From NCBI RefSeq assembly GCF_030756675.1, contig NZ_JAVBXD010000023.1, positions 1 to 64,000 on the forward strand: a DNA stretch of 64,000 bases. The letters are read 5' to 3'. Below, one piece after another: positions 1-9,978 of the stretch. The notes beneath the pieces were generated by a model. It was not told the DNA's origin, made no database searches, and was given only the letters and a program-made list of their open reading frames with translations. How positions within the stretch are numbered: the stretch's first letter is position 1; every line of letters begins with the position of its first letter. Both the position numbers and the translations under genes were made by a program. This DNA is from Bacillus multifaciens. Its GTDB lineage: Bacteria > Bacillota > Bacilli > Bacillales > Bacillaceae_G.

Positions 1-92
1 GATCCCTGAAAGATGATCAGGTTGATAGGTTCGAGGTGGAAGCGTGGTGACACGTGGAGCTGACGAATACTAATAGATCGAGGACTTAACCA
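1..92 (+). rRNA. 23S rRNA, 3' end (partial)
   Basis: The first ~92 bases match the conserved 3' terminus of Bacillus 23S rRNA, ending in the typical GAGGACTTAACC. The gene starts outside the window. It is followed by a ~180-base spacer and a 5S gene, so this is the distal part of an rRNA operon. The exact mature 3' end is approximate. Confidence 0.93.
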
Positions 93-273
93 AACAAAAA
101 GCGTAAGCGACTCGCTCAGAATTGCAGGGCGTTGGAGCTCCTGACGTAGAGGCGTTATTTGCCTCGCAGAAAGGTGCGAAACGACCGGAAATTCTAGTCG
201 CTGGAGCTGGATTAAATCCAATATGCATACTACATGAATGTTATCTAGTTTTGAAGGAATATACCTTCATAAG

Positions 274-389
274 TCTGGTAATGATGGCAGAGAGGTCACA
301 CCCGTTCCCATACCGAACACGGAAGTTAAGCTCTCTAGCGCCGATGGTAGTTGGGACTTTGTCCCTGTGAGAGTAGGACGTTGCCAGGC
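274..389 (+). rRNA. rrf: 5S rRNA
   Basis: This is a Bacillus-type 5S rRNA of about 116 nt. It begins TCTGGTAATGATGGCAGAGA, contains the conserved CCCATACCGAACACGGAAGT segment, and ends GTTGCCAGGC, which pairs with the 5' end. The spacer from 93 to 273 between 23S and 5S holds no gene. Confidence 0.96.
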
Positions 390-398
390 TTTTATTAT

Positions 399-473
399 TC
401 CGCAGTAGCTCAGTGGTAGAGCTATCGGCTGTTAACCGATCGGTCGTAGGTTCGAGTCCTACCTGCGGAGCCA
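399..473 (+). tRNA. tRNA-Asn (GTT)
   Basis: A 75-nt cloverleaf with anticodon GTT at 431-433, a T-arm GGTTCGAGTCC and an encoded CCA end. It is the first of nine tRNAs behind the 5S gene. Confidence 0.96.
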
Positions 474-476
474 TAT

Positions 477-549
477 GCTTCCATAGCTCAGCTGGTAGAG
501 CACTTCCATGGTAAGGAAGAGGTCACCGGTTCAAGCCCGGTTGGAAGCT
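477..549 (+). tRNA. tRNA-Thr (GGT)
   Basis: The acceptor stem GCTTCCA pairs with TGGAAGC. The anticodon loop ATGGTAA carries GGT. The discriminator is T at 549 and no CCA is encoded, unlike most of its neighbours. Confidence 0.94.
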
Positions 550-572
550 TGCGAGAAGTATCAAAACTTTTT

Positions 573-647
573 GGCCCGTTGGTCAAGTGGTTAAGACACC
601 GCCCTTTCACGGCGGTAACACGGGTTCGAATCCCGTACGGGTCACCA
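573..647 (+). tRNA. tRNA-Glu (TTC)
   Basis: A cloverleaf with acceptor GGCCCGT/ACGGGTC, anticodon loop CTTTCAC (TTC) and an encoded CCA. Confidence 0.95.
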
Positions 648-652
648 CTTTT

Positions 653-728
653 GGAGGATTAGCTCAGCTGGGAGAGCACCTGCCTTACAAGCAGGGGGTC
701 GGCGGTTCGATCCCGTCATCCTCCACCA
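653..728 (+). tRNA. tRNA-Val (TAC)
   Basis: Acceptor GGAGGAT/ATCCTCC, anticodon loop CTTACAA (TAC), T-arm GGTTCGATCCC and an encoded CCA. Confidence 0.95.
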
Positions 729-744
729 TATATATTTAAATGTC

Positions 745-828
745 GGAGGGGTAGCGAAGTGGCTAAACGCGGCGGACTGTAAATCCGCTCCTTCGGGTTC
801 GGCAGTTCGAATCTGCCCCCCTCCACCA
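745..828 (+). tRNA. tRNA-Tyr (GTA)
   Basis: An 84-nt class II tRNA with a long variable arm (CTCCTTCGGG region). The anticodon is GTA in ACTGTAAAT and CCA is encoded. The long variable arm together with GTA identifies tyrosine. Confidence 0.95.
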
Positions 829-892
829 TTTTTAAAAACAACCTTACAAAGGTTTATTTTTTTGGTGAGACGACTATACTAATAAGTATTAA

Positions 893-967
893 TGGGCTAT
901 AGCCAAGCGGTAAGGCAACGGACTTTGACTCCGTCATGCGCTGGTTCGAATCCAGCTAGCCCAGCCA
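893..967 (+). tRNA. tRNA-Gln (TTG)
   Basis: Acceptor TGGGCTA/TAGCCCA, anticodon loop CTTTGAC (TTG) and an encoded CCA. Confidence 0.95.
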
Positions 968-972
968 TTTAA

Positions 973-1048
973 GAGCCATTAGCTCAGTTGGTAGAGCATC
1001 TGACTTTTAATCAGAGGGTCGAAGGTTCGAGTCCTTCATGGCTCACCA
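973..1048 (+). tRNA. tRNA-Lys (TTT)
   Basis: Acceptor GAGCCAT/ATGGCTC, anticodon loop CTTTTAA (TTT) and an encoded CCA. Confidence 0.95.
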
Positions 1049-1053
1049 TTTTT

Positions 1054-1128
1054 GCGGAAGTAGTTCAGTGGTAGAATACAACCTTGCCAAGGTTGGGGTC
1101 GCGGGTTCGAATCCCGTCTTCCGCTCCA
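1054..1128 (+). tRNA. tRNA-Gly (GCC)
   Basis: Acceptor GCGGAAG/CTTCCGC, anticodon loop TTGCCAA (GCC) and an encoded CCA. Confidence 0.95.
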
Positions 1129-1132
1129 ACTT

Positions 1133-1205
1133 GGGGCCTTAGCTCAGCTGGGAGAGCGCCTGCCTTGCACGCAGGAGGTCAGCGGTTCGATCCCGCTAGG
1201 CTCCA
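1133..1205 (+). tRNA. tRNA-Ala (TGC)
   Basis: Acceptor GGGGCCT/AGGCTCC with discriminator A and no encoded CCA. The anticodon loop CTTGCAC carries TGC. It is the last tRNA and is followed at once by the operon terminator. Confidence 0.95.
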
Positions 1206-1212
1206 TACAGTT

Positions 1213-1253
1213 AAAAAAGCTTGAAGTCGAATAATAGACTTCAAGCTTTTTTG
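1213..1253 (+). terminator. rRNA/tRNA operon terminator
   Basis: A near-perfect inverted repeat, AAAAAAGCTTGAAGTC / GACTTCAAGCTTTTTT, lies 8 bp after tRNA-Ala and ends in a T-run. Confidence 0.93.
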
Positions 1254-1254
1254 T

Positions 1255-1484
1255 TTATCCCACTATTCGTGGGCAGTAAGACCCCCATCTCAAAATTCCG
1301 AGAAAGTCGTTGTCCAGCTCCAGTGGCTAGAATGTTCGGTGGCTTCGCTTCTTCCTACGAGGTAAAAAACACCTCTACGTCAGAAGCTCCATCCCCCTCA
1401 CATTATGAACGAGCTACTTCCAGTTTTCTAAAGAAGATAGATGGGAGATGAAAACATCCCCCGCTGATTGAAGTTTCACTTTAT
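1255..1484 (+). repeat. Dispersed palindromic element ending in the AGTTTCACTTTAT motif
   Basis: This gene-free stretch has structured, repetitive DNA. It starts with a small CCCAC/GTGGG hairpin at 1259-1273. A GTCCAGCTCCAGTGGCTAG segment follows, then a stem-loop around GAGGT/ACCTC at about 1360-1376. It ends with CTGATTGAAGTTTCACTTTAT at 1464-1484. The same terminal motif recurs at 10.75, 14.30, 22.15, 25.10, 26.87 and 63.12 kb, so the stretch is a dispersed non-coding element rather than a gene. Confidence 0.6.
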
Positions 1485-1489
1485 GTAAA

Positions 1490-1675
1490 TCCATTTTGAT
1501 ATATAAGTTGTTGCTATGCAGAATACAACATGACCACTACTTGCTTTCTCCTTTTGCTTAAAACCTTGCATGTGGCAGAAAAAGGCCCTCGCCGCTTCTA
1601 TGCATGGCCAGATGCTCTCGCCTTTCAAAGAAAGGTTTTTAAATTTCAATTTATATATTTTTGGTGACTTCAACT
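1490..1675 (-). repeat. bcr1-like dispersed repeat, copy 1
   Basis: Read on the minus strand, it contains GAGAGCATCTGGCCATGCAT, AGAAGCGGCGAGGGCC, TTTTTCTGCCACATGCAAGG, a purine-rich AAAGGAGAAAGCAAGTAG segment and TGTATTCTGCATAGCA. The same ordered blocks occur at about 42.35, 43.1, 44.1 and 56.2 kb. Size (~160-200 bp), spread and host fit the bcr1 repeat described for the B. cereus group. The name is from memory, but the repetition is seen directly. The short ORF it contains is not considered coding. Confidence 0.75.
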
Positions 1676-1706
1676 TTAATATTGAAGATCAAGGGAGTTG
1701 TTTCAT

Positions 1707-2858
1707 GTGAAGATTATTATTGCGTCTGATTCATATAAAGAAAGTTTAACGGCTTTAGAAGTATGTGAAGCAGTAGAAAAAGGGTTTCGCTCTATATACC
1801 CGGAGGCAGAGTATATCAGAATTCCTATTGCAGATGGCGGAGAAGGGACAGTACAGGCACTTGTTGATGCAACGCAAGGGAAAATCGTGAAGGTTCCTGT
1901 GACAGGTCCATTAGGAAATGTAGTAGAAGGATTTTACGGCCTTTCTTCGGATAAACAGACTGCTTTTATTGAAATGGCAGCTGCTTCTGGTTTACATCAT
2001 GTTCCACTTGAGAAAAGGAATCCATTTGTAACGACAACAAGAGGGACGGGAGAACTTATTTTACACGCGTTAGAACAAGGAGTTCATCGTATTATTTTAG
2101 GGCTTGGGGGAAGTGCTACAAACGATGGGGGAGCAGGAATGTTATCCGCGTTAGGTGTCCGTTTTTTTGATAGTAATAATTGTGCTATAGAGCCAAATGG
2201 AGGAAATTTAGATAGTATTACATATTTTGATATATCACAGTTAGATTCCCGTTTAGCACGGATTAAAATTGAGGCAGCTTGTGACGTTGCGAATCCCTTA
2301 ACAGGGGTGACAGGGGCATCGTTTATATTTGGGAGACAAAAAGGGGCTACAGACGAGATGATAGAGCGGTTAGATTGTAATTTAAGACATTACGCTCGAT
2401 TAATTAAACAAACTCTTCATGTTGATATCGAATTTGTTCCAGGAGCAGGTGCTGCGGGAGGACTTGGAGCGGCTATTGTTGCTTTTTTACATGGTACGCT
2501 TAGAAAAGGTATTGATATTGTACTTGATTACACGAATTTTAATGCTCATTTACAAGGTGCAGATTTAGTGATTACAGGAGAAGGAAGAATTGATGAACAG
2601 ACAGTCTATGGAAAAGCGCCTATAGGAGTAGCAAAACGTGCTAAAGAGCATAATCTTCCTGTTATTGCGATTGCCGGAGCTGTTCATCCGAATCATACTC
2701 CTATTTATGAAGAAGGCATTGATGCTGTATTTAGTATCGTTTCAGGAGCAATGACATTAGAAGAAGCTTATAAATTAGGAAAAGAAAATATTTTTACAAC
2801 AGCACGAAATATTGCGGCTGTATGGAAACTAGGATTACAAAAACGTCCCTACTCGTAA
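1707..2858 (+). CDS. Glycerate kinase (GlxK/GarK family)
   Basis: The 383-residue cytoplasmic kinase phosphorylates D-glycerate, linking glycerate/glyoxylate metabolism to glycolysis. The N-terminus IIIASDSYKESLTALEV, the Gly-rich GLGGSATNDGGAGML near the middle, GAGAAGGLGAA and VITGEGRIDEQT are hallmarks of glycerate kinase type 1. Length is normal for the family. An in-frame TTG exists at 1698, but the ribosome site AAGGGAG (1691-1697) touches it, so GTG at 1707 with ~9 bp spacing is the likely start. The gene stands alone, with its own terminator overlapping the stop codon. Whether the product is the 2- or 3-phosphate cannot be read from the sequence. Confidence 0.9.
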   Translation: MKIIIASDSYKESLTALEVCEAVEKGFRSIYPEAEYIRIPIADGGEGTVQALVDATQGKIVKVPVTGPLGNVVEGFYGLSSDKQTAFIEMAAASGLHHVPLEKRNPFVTTTRGTGELILHALEQGVHRIILGLGGSATNDGGAGMLSALGVRFFDSNNCAIEPNGGNLDSITYFDISQLDSRLARIKIEAACDVANPLTGVTGASFIFGRQKGATDEMIERLDCNLRHYARLIKQTLHVDIEFVPGAGAAGGLGAAIVAFLHGTLRKGIDIVLDYTNFNAHLQGADLVITGEGRIDEQTVYGKAPIGVAKRAKEHNLPVIAIAGAVHPNHTPIYEEGIDAVFSIVSGAMTLEEAYKLGKENIFTTARNIAAVWKLGLQKRPYS

Positions 2859-2873
2859 GGGGCGTTTTTTTTA
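2840..2873 (+). terminator. Terminator of the glycerate kinase gene
   Basis: The hairpin AAACGTCCC/GGGGCGTTT followed by a T-run overlaps the final codons and stop of the gene. Confidence 0.85.
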
Positions 2874-3015
2874 TGCATATTTTAGTGAAAAAGTCTTAAT
2901 TTATTGCTTCTTTCTATTGTATTAAGTGTATATAAATACAAAAAAATGTCGAGTTGAGTCAGATAATATAAAAGATTTAAAATATTTAGTGAAAGCATAA
3001 AAGGGGGAATCATCT

Positions 3016-3909
3016 ATGACGAAAGAAATTTCAATTGTGGGAGTACCAATGGACTTAGGACAAATGCGCCGTGGTGTTGATATGGGCGCGAGCGCGATTC
3101 GTTATGCTGGAGTTGTTGAAAGAATTGAAAATATAGGATATAACGTAGAAGACTTAGGGGATATATGTATTGAAAGAGAAGTTCAAATAAATGAAAATGA
3201 AAAATTACGAAATCTTGAACAAGTTGTAAACGTATGTCATGAGCTAGCAAGTAAAGTCGATAGCATTATTGAGAAGAAAAGCTTTCCACTTGTATTAGGC
3301 GGCGATCATAGTATTGCGATTGGAACGCTTGCTGGTATTGCGAAACATTATAAAAATCTTGGTGTGATTTGGTACGATGCACATGGAGATTTAAATACAG
3401 AGGAAACATCTCCATCTGGAAACATTCATGGTATGTCATTAGCTGCAAGTTTAGGACATGGTCATCCATCACTTGTTAATTTATACGGTGAGTATCCGAA
3501 AGTGAAAAAAGAAAATGTAGTTATTATCGGTGCTCGTTCTTTAGATGACGGAGAGAAGGAGTTTATTCGTAAAGAAGGTATTAAAGTCTTCACTATGCAT
3601 GAAATTGATCGCATGGGAATGACAGCGGTTATGGAAGAAACAATGGCGTACTTATCACATACAGATGGCGTACATTTATCTTTAGATTTAGATGGCCTTG
3701 ATCCGCATGATGCACCTGGTGTAGGTACACCGGTTGCTGGTGGTTTATCGTACCGTGAAAGTCATTTAGCGATGGAAATGTTAGCGGAGTCTGGTATGAT
3801 TACATCTGCTGAATTTGTGGAAGTGAATCCCATTTTAGATGAAAAAAATAAAACTGCAATTACAGCTGTAGCGTTAATGGGTTCTTTATTTGGTGAAAAG
3901 TTGAAATAA
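3016..3909 (+). CDS. rocF: Arginase
   Basis: The 297-residue manganese enzyme hydrolyses arginine to ornithine and urea. It opens with [20 protein letters not shown], typical of Bacillus RocF. The metal-binding motifs of the ureohydrolase fold are present in order: LGGDHS near residue 96, WYDAHGDLN, and [12 protein letters not shown]. Length matches RocF. A strong ribosome site AAGGGGG (3001-3007) fixes the start. The gene is monocistronic with its own terminator. In Bacillus this enzyme starts arginine use as a nitrogen source; no rocD or rocA is present in this window. Confidence 0.97.
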   Translation: MTKEISIVGVPMDLGQMRRGVDMGASAIRYAGVVERIENIGYNVEDLGDICIEREVQINENEKLRNLEQVVNVCHELASKVDSIIEKKSFPLVLGGDHSIAIGTLAGIAKHYKNLGVIWYDAHGDLNTEETSPSGNIHGMSLAASLGHGHPSLVNLYGEYPKVKKENVVIIGARSLDDGEKEFIRKEGIKVFTMHEIDRMGMTAVMEETMAYLSHTDGVHLSLDLDGLDPHDAPGVGTPVAGGLSYRESHLAMEMLAESGMITSAEFVEVNPILDEKNKTAITAVALMGSLFGEKLK

Positions 3910-3918
3910 TTTTAAAAA

Positions 3919-3955
3919 AGCGAAAAAGCAGCTGAAAAGCTGTTTTTTTTGCTTT
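3919..3955 (+). terminator. rocF terminator
   Basis: The CAGCT-GAAA-AGCTG hairpin, extended by A and T tracts, ends in eight T residues. Confidence 0.85.
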
Positions 3956-4121
3956 AAAATAAAGATACAGCGACACATTATGTTTAGAATCATTTCCAGA
4001 GGTCTGACATCTAACGATTTCATGTCAGGTTTAGAAATGTGGTTTGAAATTGTGGTTCGTATAATGTATGTTATAATTAATTTGTTGTTGTAAATTACAT
4101 ATAGATGGAGGAAGGGTCAGA

Positions 4122-4946
4122 ATGCCTTTTGGAGATATAAATGTGATTTTTAAATATCTCAGCACTATAGTAGATATCGCCCTTGTGTGGTTTGTTATAT
4201 ATAAATTGATTCTTGTAATCCGTGGTACAAAAGCTGTTCAGCTTTTAAAAGGAATTACAGTGATCATTATTGTTCGTATTTTAAGTAATTTCTTTGAGTT
4301 GCATACATTGCAATGGCTTATGGATCAGGCGTTAACTTGGGGATTTTTAGCGATTATTATCATTTTCCAACCAGAGTTAAGACGTGCTCTTGAGCAGCTT
4401 GGACGGGGAAGTTTATTTTCACGTGGAGGCAATCAAGAGGAAAATGAACATGAGTCAGTTGTAAATGCTGTTGTAAAGGCAACAGAATATATGGGGAAAC
4501 GTCGTATTGGTGCGCTTATTACAATGGCGAGAGAAACTGGTATGGGGGATTATGTTGAAACAGGAATCCCGTTAAACGCAAACATTTCATCAGAGTTATT
4601 AATTAATATTTTTATACCAAATACTCCGCTGCATGACGGGGCTGTAATTATGCAAGGAAATATTATTAGAGCAGCTGCTTGTTATCTACCATTATCAGAA
4701 AGCCCGTTCATTTCTAAAGAATTGGGAACACGTCATCGTGCGGCAATGGGTGTAAGTGAGGTAACAGATAGCTTAACAATTGTTGTATCAGAAGAAACGG
4801 GACACATTTCTTTAACAAAAAACGGCGAGTTACATCGTGATTTAAAAAGTGAACAATTAAAAGAACTGCTTATGAAAGAGTTAGGCGGAAACGTAAAACA
4901 GTCTTCTTCGTCTTTATGGAATTGGAGGAGAAAACGTCATGGATAA
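4122..4946 (+). CDS. cdaA: Diadenylate cyclase CdaA (DacA/YbbP)
   Basis: The 274-residue membrane enzyme condenses two ATP to c-di-AMP, an essential signal for potassium and cell-wall homeostasis. Three hydrophobic segments fill the first ~90 residues. The DAC domain follows, with the catalytic DGA (in PLHDGAVIM) and RHR (in GTRHRAAMG) motifs. The ribosome site TGGAGGAAGG precedes the ATG. The gene overlaps cdaR by 8 bp and heads the cdaA-cdaR-glmM order conserved in Firmicutes. That order couples c-di-AMP synthesis to peptidoglycan precursor supply. Confidence 0.97.
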   Translation: MPFGDINVIFKYLSTIVDIALVWFVIYKLILVIRGTKAVQLLKGITVIIIVRILSNFFELHTLQWLMDQALTWGFLAIIIIFQPELRRALEQLGRGSLFSRGGNQEENEHESVVNAVVKATEYMGKRRIGALITMARETGMGDYVETGIPLNANISSELLINIFIPNTPLHDGAVIMQGNIIRAAACYLPLSESPFISKELGTRHRAAMGVSEVTDSLTIVVSEETGHISLTKNGELHRDLKSEQLKELLMKELGGNVKQSSSSLWNWRRKRHG

Positions 4947-6252
4947 GTTAATGGATAACCATTGGTTTCTAAGAGGAATTGCATTGTTATTAGCAATTAT
5001 GCTCTACATGTCAACAAACATAGATAAAAATGTATCAGATAATTTTAATCCATCGCCATTTCCAGTAGGAGATACAACAGAAACAATATCTGGTGTTCCG
5101 GTATCTGCATATTATGATGAAGATAAGTATATTGTAAGTGGAATTCCTGAAAAAGTAAGCGTCACTCTTGAAGGGCAAAATAACGTTGTGGCAGCAGCTA
5201 AAGTGAAACGACAGTTTGAGGTATTTGTTAATTTGCGTGGTTATACACCGGGAACATATGAAATTCCTTTAAAATATAGCGGAGTTCCGAATAATTTACA
5301 TTTAAAAGTTCAGCCAGCGAAAATACAGGTTACCATTCAAAAGAAAGAAGTAAAATCTTTTCCTGTAGAAGTGAAATATTTAAATGAGAATCAAGTGCAA
5401 AAAGGAACAGTTATAGATAAACCGATTGTGAAACCGGGCACTGTAGAAGTAGCTGGTACAACAGAGCAACTTTCACAAATTGCTCTTGTGCGGGCGTATG
5501 TTGACTTGAAAGGTGTTAACAAAACCGTGACAAAAGAAGCAAAAGTTGTATTGTATGATAAAGACGGGAATCAGTTAGATTTGAAAACAGGTTCTTCTAC
5601 TGTTAATGTCACTGTACCAGTTTCATCACCTGAAAAAACGGTTTCCCTAGGTGTCACGAAAAAGGGAAGTTTACAAGAAGGTATAACTGTAACGAGTATA
5701 AAAGTTGAACCGAGTGAAGTAGAGATTTATGGTTCGAAAGACGTACTTGATAATATTACATCTCTTGAGGGCATCGAAGTCGACTTAAGTAAAATTACAG
5801 AGTCAACTACCTTCGATGCCTCTGTTTCTTTGCCTAAAGGTGTCACAAAGTCGGATCCTGGCCAAGTAAAGGTAACAGTTGAAGTACAAAAGCAACAGCG
5901 AAAAACAATAACTGACATTCCTTTACAGGTGAATGGGTTATCAGATTTATTAACAATGAAATTTTCCGATCCACAAAATGGAAAAATTAGTATTGATGTT
6001 TCTGGGGATGCAGGTATTATAGAAAAGATAAGTGCGGATCAGATTAAAGCATCAATTAATGTAGGAAATATGAGTGCAGGAACACATGACGTTCCGATTC
6101 AAATTAGTGGTCTAAGTAATGTCACATTAGAATTAAAACAAAAGAATGCGAAAGTAGAGCTTGCAAAGAAGCAAGATACAGGACATGAAGTACAAGGGCA
6201 GCCAGAGCAGCCAACGAATAAAGGAAATGAGCAAGAAAAAAGGAGCGAATAG
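4939..6252 (+). CDS. cdaR: CdaA regulatory protein CdaR (YbbR)
   Basis: The 437-residue protein is membrane-anchored, with one N-terminal hydrophobic segment (residues ~10-25). Several YbbR-type beta repeats outside the membrane follow, recognisable by recurring blocks such as [30 protein letters not shown] and [12 protein letters not shown]. The family binds and modulates CdaA. The C-terminus is a hydrophilic Gln/Glu/Lys-rich tail. The start overlaps the end of cdaA (translational coupling), and the stop lies 2 bp before the glmM start, with the glmM ribosome site inside the cdaR end. Confidence 0.95.
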   Translation: MDKLMDNHWFLRGIALLLAIMLYMSTNIDKNVSDNFNPSPFPVGDTTETISGVPVSAYYDEDKYIVSGIPEKVSVTLEGQNNVVAAAKVKRQFEVFVNLRGYTPGTYEIPLKYSGVPNNLHLKVQPAKIQVTIQKKEVKSFPVEVKYLNENQVQKGTVIDKPIVKPGTVEVAGTTEQLSQIALVRAYVDLKGVNKTVTKEAKVVLYDKDGNQLDLKTGSSTVNVTVPVSSPEKTVSLGVTKKGSLQEGITVTSIKVEPSEVEIYGSKDVLDNITSLEGIEVDLSKITESTTFDASVSLPKGVTKSDPGQVKVTVEVQKQQRKTITDIPLQVNGLSDLLTMKFSDPQNGKISIDVSGDAGIIEKISADQIKASINVGNMSAGTHDVPIQISGLSNVTLELKQKNAKVELAKKQDTGHEVQGQPEQPTNKGNEQEKRSE

Positions 6253-6254
6253 CA

Positions 6255-7601
6255 ATGGGAAAATATTTTGGTACTGACGGCGTACGAGGTGTTGCTAATG
6301 AAGAATTAACGCCGGAATTAGCATTTAAGATTGGTCGATTTGGTGGTTATGTATTAACGAAAAATACAGAGCGTCCAAAAGTCATTATTGGCCGTGATAC
6401 ACGTGTGTCTGGACATATGTTAGAAGGTGCTTTAGTAGCTGGACTATTATCAATTGGGGCAGAAGTAATGCGCCTTGGTGTTATTTCTACTCCTGGGGTT
6501 GCTTATTTAACGAAAGCGTTAGATGCACAAGCTGGTGTGATGATTTCTGCATCTCATAACCCTGTACAAGATAATGGAATTAAGTTTTTTGGTCCAGACG
6601 GTTTTAAATTAACAGACGAGCAAGAGGCAGAAATTGAAGCGTTATTAGATAAAGAAGTAGATGAACTTCCACGTCCTGTTGGTACAGCTTTAGGTCAAGT
6701 AAATGACTATTTTGAAGGCGGACAAAAATACTTACAATACATTAAACAAACTGTAGATGAAGATTTCTCTGGCCTACATATTGCGTTAGATTGTGCACAC
6801 GGTGCAACATCTTCTCTAGCACCGTATTTGTTTGCTGATTTAGAAGCTGACATTTCAACAATGGGAACATCGCCAAACGGTATGAACATTAACGATGGTG
6901 TAGGTTCTACGCACCCTGAGGTATTAGCTGCGTTTGTGAAAGAAAAAGGTGCTGATGTTGGTTTAGCATTTGACGGAGATGGTGACCGTTTAATTGCTGT
7001 TGATGAAAAAGGAAATGTTGTAGATGGCGATCAAATTATGTACATTTGCGCGAAATATATGAGCGAATCTGGAAAGTTAAAACATAATACAGTTGTTTCA
7101 ACAGTTATGAGTAATTTAGGCTTTTATAAAGCGGTAGAAGCGAATGGCATTACAAGTAATCAAACAGCTGTTGGTGACCGTTACGTAATGGAAGAAATGA
7201 AACGTGGTGGCTATAACCTTGGCGGAGAACAATCTGGTCATATTATCTTCTTAGATTACATCACAACTGGGGATGGTATGTTAAGTGCACTTCAACTTGT
7301 AAACATTATGAAAATGACGAAAAAATCATTATCTGAGCTTGCAAGTGAAATGAAACAGTTCCCTCAATTACTTGTGAATGTTCGTGTAACAGATAAAAAA
7401 CAAGCGTTAGAAAATGAAAAAATTAAAGAAATCATTCGTGTTGTAGAAGAAGAGATGAATGGAGATGGTCGTATTCTCGTTCGTCCTTCTGGTACAGAGC
7501 CATTAATTCGTGTTATGGCGGAGGCGCCAACACAAGATCTTTGTGATCAATACGTAAGCCGTATTGTAGAGGTTGTAAAAGCGGAAGTTGGAGCTGAATA
7601 A
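6255..7601 (+). CDS. glmM: Phosphoglucosamine mutase
   Basis: The 448-residue cytoplasmic enzyme converts glucosamine-6-phosphate to glucosamine-1-phosphate for UDP-GlcNAc synthesis. The start [20 protein letters not shown], the phosphoserine loop [11 protein letters not shown], the metal loop [12 protein letters not shown] and the phosphate-binding [12 protein letters not shown] all appear in order. Length is standard. It is the last gene of the cdaA operon, and a terminator follows 20 bp after the stop. Confidence 0.98.
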   Translation: MGKYFGTDGVRGVANEELTPELAFKIGRFGGYVLTKNTERPKVIIGRDTRVSGHMLEGALVAGLLSIGAEVMRLGVISTPGVAYLTKALDAQAGVMISASHNPVQDNGIKFFGPDGFKLTDEQEAEIEALLDKEVDELPRPVGTALGQVNDYFEGGQKYLQYIKQTVDEDFSGLHIALDCAHGATSSLAPYLFADLEADISTMGTSPNGMNINDGVGSTHPEVLAAFVKEKGADVGLAFDGDGDRLIAVDEKGNVVDGDQIMYICAKYMSESGKLKHNTVVSTVMSNLGFYKAVEANGITSNQTAVGDRYVMEEMKRGGYNLGGEQSGHIIFLDYITTGDGMLSALQLVNIMKMTKKSLSELASEMKQFPQLLVNVRVTDKKQALENEKIKEIIRVVEEEMNGDGRILVRPSGTEPLIRVMAEAPTQDLCDQYVSRIVEVVKAEVGAE

Positions 7602-7619
7602 TAGCCGAATGTTATTACA

Positions 7620-7648
7620 AAAAAGGAGCACATTTTGTGCTCCTTTTG
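7620..7648 (+). terminator. Terminator after glmM
   Basis: The perfect inverted repeat AAAAGGAGCACA/TGTGCTCCTTTT lies between glmM and the glmS leader. It separates the cdaA operon from glmS, at least in part. Confidence 0.85.
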
Positions 7649-7739
7649 CATATACTTGTTATCTACAATGGAAAAATCTCATTGACGATTTATTCCATTT
7701 GTTATAAGATAATTTTGTTCTTTTTCTCAGCAAAATAGA

Positions 7740-7985
7740 TTGAAGTAAGAAGCGCCAGAACTACTTGTGATGTAGTTGACGAGGAGGAGTTTATCGAGAT
7801 TTCGGCGGATGGCTCCCGGTTGTTCATCACAACCGAAAGCTTTTACTTAAAGCATTGAGGTGACTCAATAGACAAAGGTGAAAGTGTGATGAGAGAAAAA
7901 GAACGGATTACACTAGCAGTATGAAGTATACAGGCTGAAACCAAAATGAGAGGAAGGTGAAAGCCGTTATAAGCTTACAAAGCTA
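7740..7985 (+). ncRNA. glmS self-cleaving ribozyme/riboswitch
   Basis: The 5' leader of glmS carries the ribozyme core. The cleavage-site signature AAGAAGCGCCAGAACTAC lies at 7748-7765, and cleavage is expected between A7751 and G7752. Conserved blocks follow: GACGAGGAGGAGTTTATCGA, TTCGGCGGATGGCTCCCGG, the CGGTTGTTCATCACAACCG hairpin, and GACAAAGGTGAAAGTGTGATGA. GlcN6P serves as the cofactor for cleavage in this class, after which the glmS mRNA is degraded. The 5' core is certain; the 3' boundary is approximate. Confidence 0.93.
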
Positions 7986-8084
7986 GCGATATGTAAATCC
8001 GTTTTTTTGTATGCAAAAATAAGATCGGGCTATGTCGTTATATGTTTATGAAAGAGCATAAGCATATTGTAACGGCGACTAATT

Positions 8085-9887
8085 ATGTGTGGAATCGTAG
8101 GATTTATTGGGGAACAAGATGCAAAGGAAATTTTATTAAAAGGGTTAGAGAAGCTAGAATACCGCGGATATGATTCAGCTGGTATTGCAGTGCAAGCAGC
8201 TAACGGTGTTGTTGTATTTAAAGAAAAAGGCCGTATTGCAAAACTTCGTGAAATCGTGGATGAAAATGTAGCAGCTAACGTGGGAATCGGTCATACACGT
8301 TGGGCAACTCATGGCGTTCCAAGTCAGGTGAACGCACATCCGCACCGAAGCACTACAGAGCGCTTTACCCTTGTGCATAACGGTGTAATTGAAAACTACG
8401 AGTTATTAAAGAATGAATATCTTCAAGATGTAAACTTTGTAAGTGAAACAGATACAGAAGTAATCGTTCAGCTTGTAGAAAAACAAGTGAAAATAGGTTT
8501 GACGGTAGAAGAAGCATTCCGTAAAACATTAACACTATTACACGGTTCATATGCATTAGCATTACTTGATGCAGATAACCCAGACATGATTTATGTTGCT
8601 AAAAATAAAAGCCCGCTATTAGTGGGTACTGGAGATAACTTTAATGTTGTTGCAAGTGATGCAATGGCAATGCTACAAGTTACAGACCAATTTATTGAAC
8701 TAATGGATAAAGAAATGGTTCTTGTAACAAAAGAAAAGATTACAATTCAAAATTTACAAGGTGAAACGATTGATCGTGCACCATTTACAGCAGAATTAGA
8801 TGCAAGTGACATTGAAAAAGGAACATATCCTCATTTCATGCTAAAAGAAATTGATGAGCAACCACTTGTTATTCGTAATATTATTCAAAAGTATCAAAAT
8901 GAAGATGGCGAAATTGAACTTGATGCAGAAATTCGCAATGCAATTTTAGAAAGCGATCGTGTGTATATCATCGCATGTGGAACAAGTTATCATGCAGGTC
9001 TTGTTGGAAAACAATTCATGGAACGTTTTGCAAAAGTACCAGTAGAAGTACATGTAGCAAGTGAATTCTCTTACAACATGCCATTATTAACAGAAAAACC
9101 ATTCTTCATTTACATTTCACAAAGTGGTGAAACTGCTGATAGCCGCGCAGTACTTGTGCAAACAAATGAAATGGGATATAAAGCATTAACAATTACAAAC
9201 GTACCAGGCTCTACACTATCTCGTGAAGCCAATTATACATTGCCATTACATGCTGGTCCGGAAATCGCTGTAGCTTCTACAAAAGCATATACAGCACAGC
9301 TTGCAGTACTTGCAATCTTAGCAGCTGACATTGCAAAAGCAAAAGGTTTAGCAATTGGCTTTGATTTAATCAAAGAACTAGGTCTTGTTGCAAACGCAAT
9401 GGAAGTACTTTGCAATCAAAAAGAAGAAATGGATGCAATTGCGAAAGAATACTTAGCAACAACACGTAACTGTTTCTTCATTGGCCGTAGCGTTGACTTC
9501 TACGTTGGTTTAGAAGGTGCATTAAAGCTAAAAGAAATCTCTTACATCCAAGCGGAAGGCTTTGCTGGAGGAGAGTTAAAACACGGTACAATCGCGTTAA
9601 TTGAACAAGGTACACCAGTTATCGCAATTGCGACGCAAGAGCACGTAAACCTTGGAATTCGCGGTAATGTAAAAGAAGTAGCAGCCCGCGGAGCAAACCC
9701 TTGCATCATCGCAATGAAAGGCTTAGAAATGGAAGGCGACCGCTTCATCGTACCAGCTGTACACGAAGCACTAGCACCGCTTGCAGTAATTATTCCATTA
9801 CAATTAATCTCATACTATGCAGCACTTCACCGTGAGTGTGACGTTGATAAACCACGTAACTTGGCTAAGTCGGTTACTGTTGAGTAA
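8085..9887 (+). CDS. glmS: Glutamine-fructose-6-phosphate aminotransferase
   Basis: The 600-residue cytoplasmic enzyme makes glucosamine-6-phosphate from fructose-6-phosphate and glutamine. The start MCGIVGFIG exposes the catalytic N-terminal Cys of the class II glutaminase domain. Two SIS sugar-isomerase domains follow ([28 protein letters not shown]). The C-terminus [13 protein letters not shown] is the conserved end used as a Tn7 target in many bacteria. The gene sits behind its ribozyme leader, and a Tn7-like end begins 24 bp after the stop. Confidence 0.98.
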   Translation: MCGIVGFIGEQDAKEILLKGLEKLEYRGYDSAGIAVQAANGVVVFKEKGRIAKLREIVDENVAANVGIGHTRWATHGVPSQVNAHPHRSTTERFTLVHNGVIENYELLKNEYLQDVNFVSETDTEVIVQLVEKQVKIGLTVEEAFRKTLTLLHGSYALALLDADNPDMIYVAKNKSPLLVGTGDNFNVVASDAMAMLQVTDQFIELMDKEMVLVTKEKITIQNLQGETIDRAPFTAELDASDIEKGTYPHFMLKEIDEQPLVIRNIIQKYQNEDGEIELDAEIRNAILESDRVYIIACGTSYHAGLVGKQFMERFAKVPVEVHVASEFSYNMPLLTEKPFFIYISQSGETADSRAVLVQTNEMGYKALTITNVPGSTLSREANYTLPLHAGPEIAVASTKAYTAQLAVLAILAADIAKAKGLAIGFDLIKELGLVANAMEVLCNQKEEMDAIAKEYLATTRNCFFIGRSVDFYVGLEGALKLKEISYIQAEGFAGGELKHGTIALIEQGTPVIAIATQEHVNLGIRGNVKEVAARGANPCIIAMKGLEMEGDRFIVPAVHEALAPLAVIIPLQLISYYAALHRECDVDKPRNLAKSVTVE

Positions 9888-9911
9888 GAGGGTTGTAGGT
9901 TTGGTATAAAG

Positions 9912-9978
9912 TGTAGATTTAAAATAAAGTTGCACTGTTTCTCCCCCTTTAGATATGATTATCTAAAGGGGTGTTTTT
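9912..9978 (+). mobile_element. Tn7-like transposon end next to glmS (attTn7)
   Basis: The segment starts with TGT, the terminal triplet of Tn7-family ends, 24 bp after the glmS stop, the distance known for Tn7 insertion. It runs TGTAGATTTAAAATAAAGT and then forms a hairpin, CCCCTTTAGATA (9944-9955) with TATCTAAAGGGG (9960-9971), followed by five T. The hairpin ends at the tnsA ATG and contains its ribosome site. A diverged copy lies at 19960. The hairpin could also act as the glmS terminator. The opposite transposon end and a target-site duplication were not found. Confidence 0.65.

Noticed and set aside
122-474. Open frames across the 5S rRNA and tRNA-Asn region on both strands
   Set aside because: They overlap structural RNA genes and have no ribosome sites.
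1476-1673. 65-codon minus-strand ORF
   Set aside because: It lies inside a bcr1-like repeat whose other copies do not keep the frame.
3980-4035. Imperfect hairpin (CTGACAT...ATGTCAG) upstream of cdaA as a riboswitch
   Set aside because: It lies before any plausible promoter elements of cdaA and has no conserved riboswitch core that I recognise.
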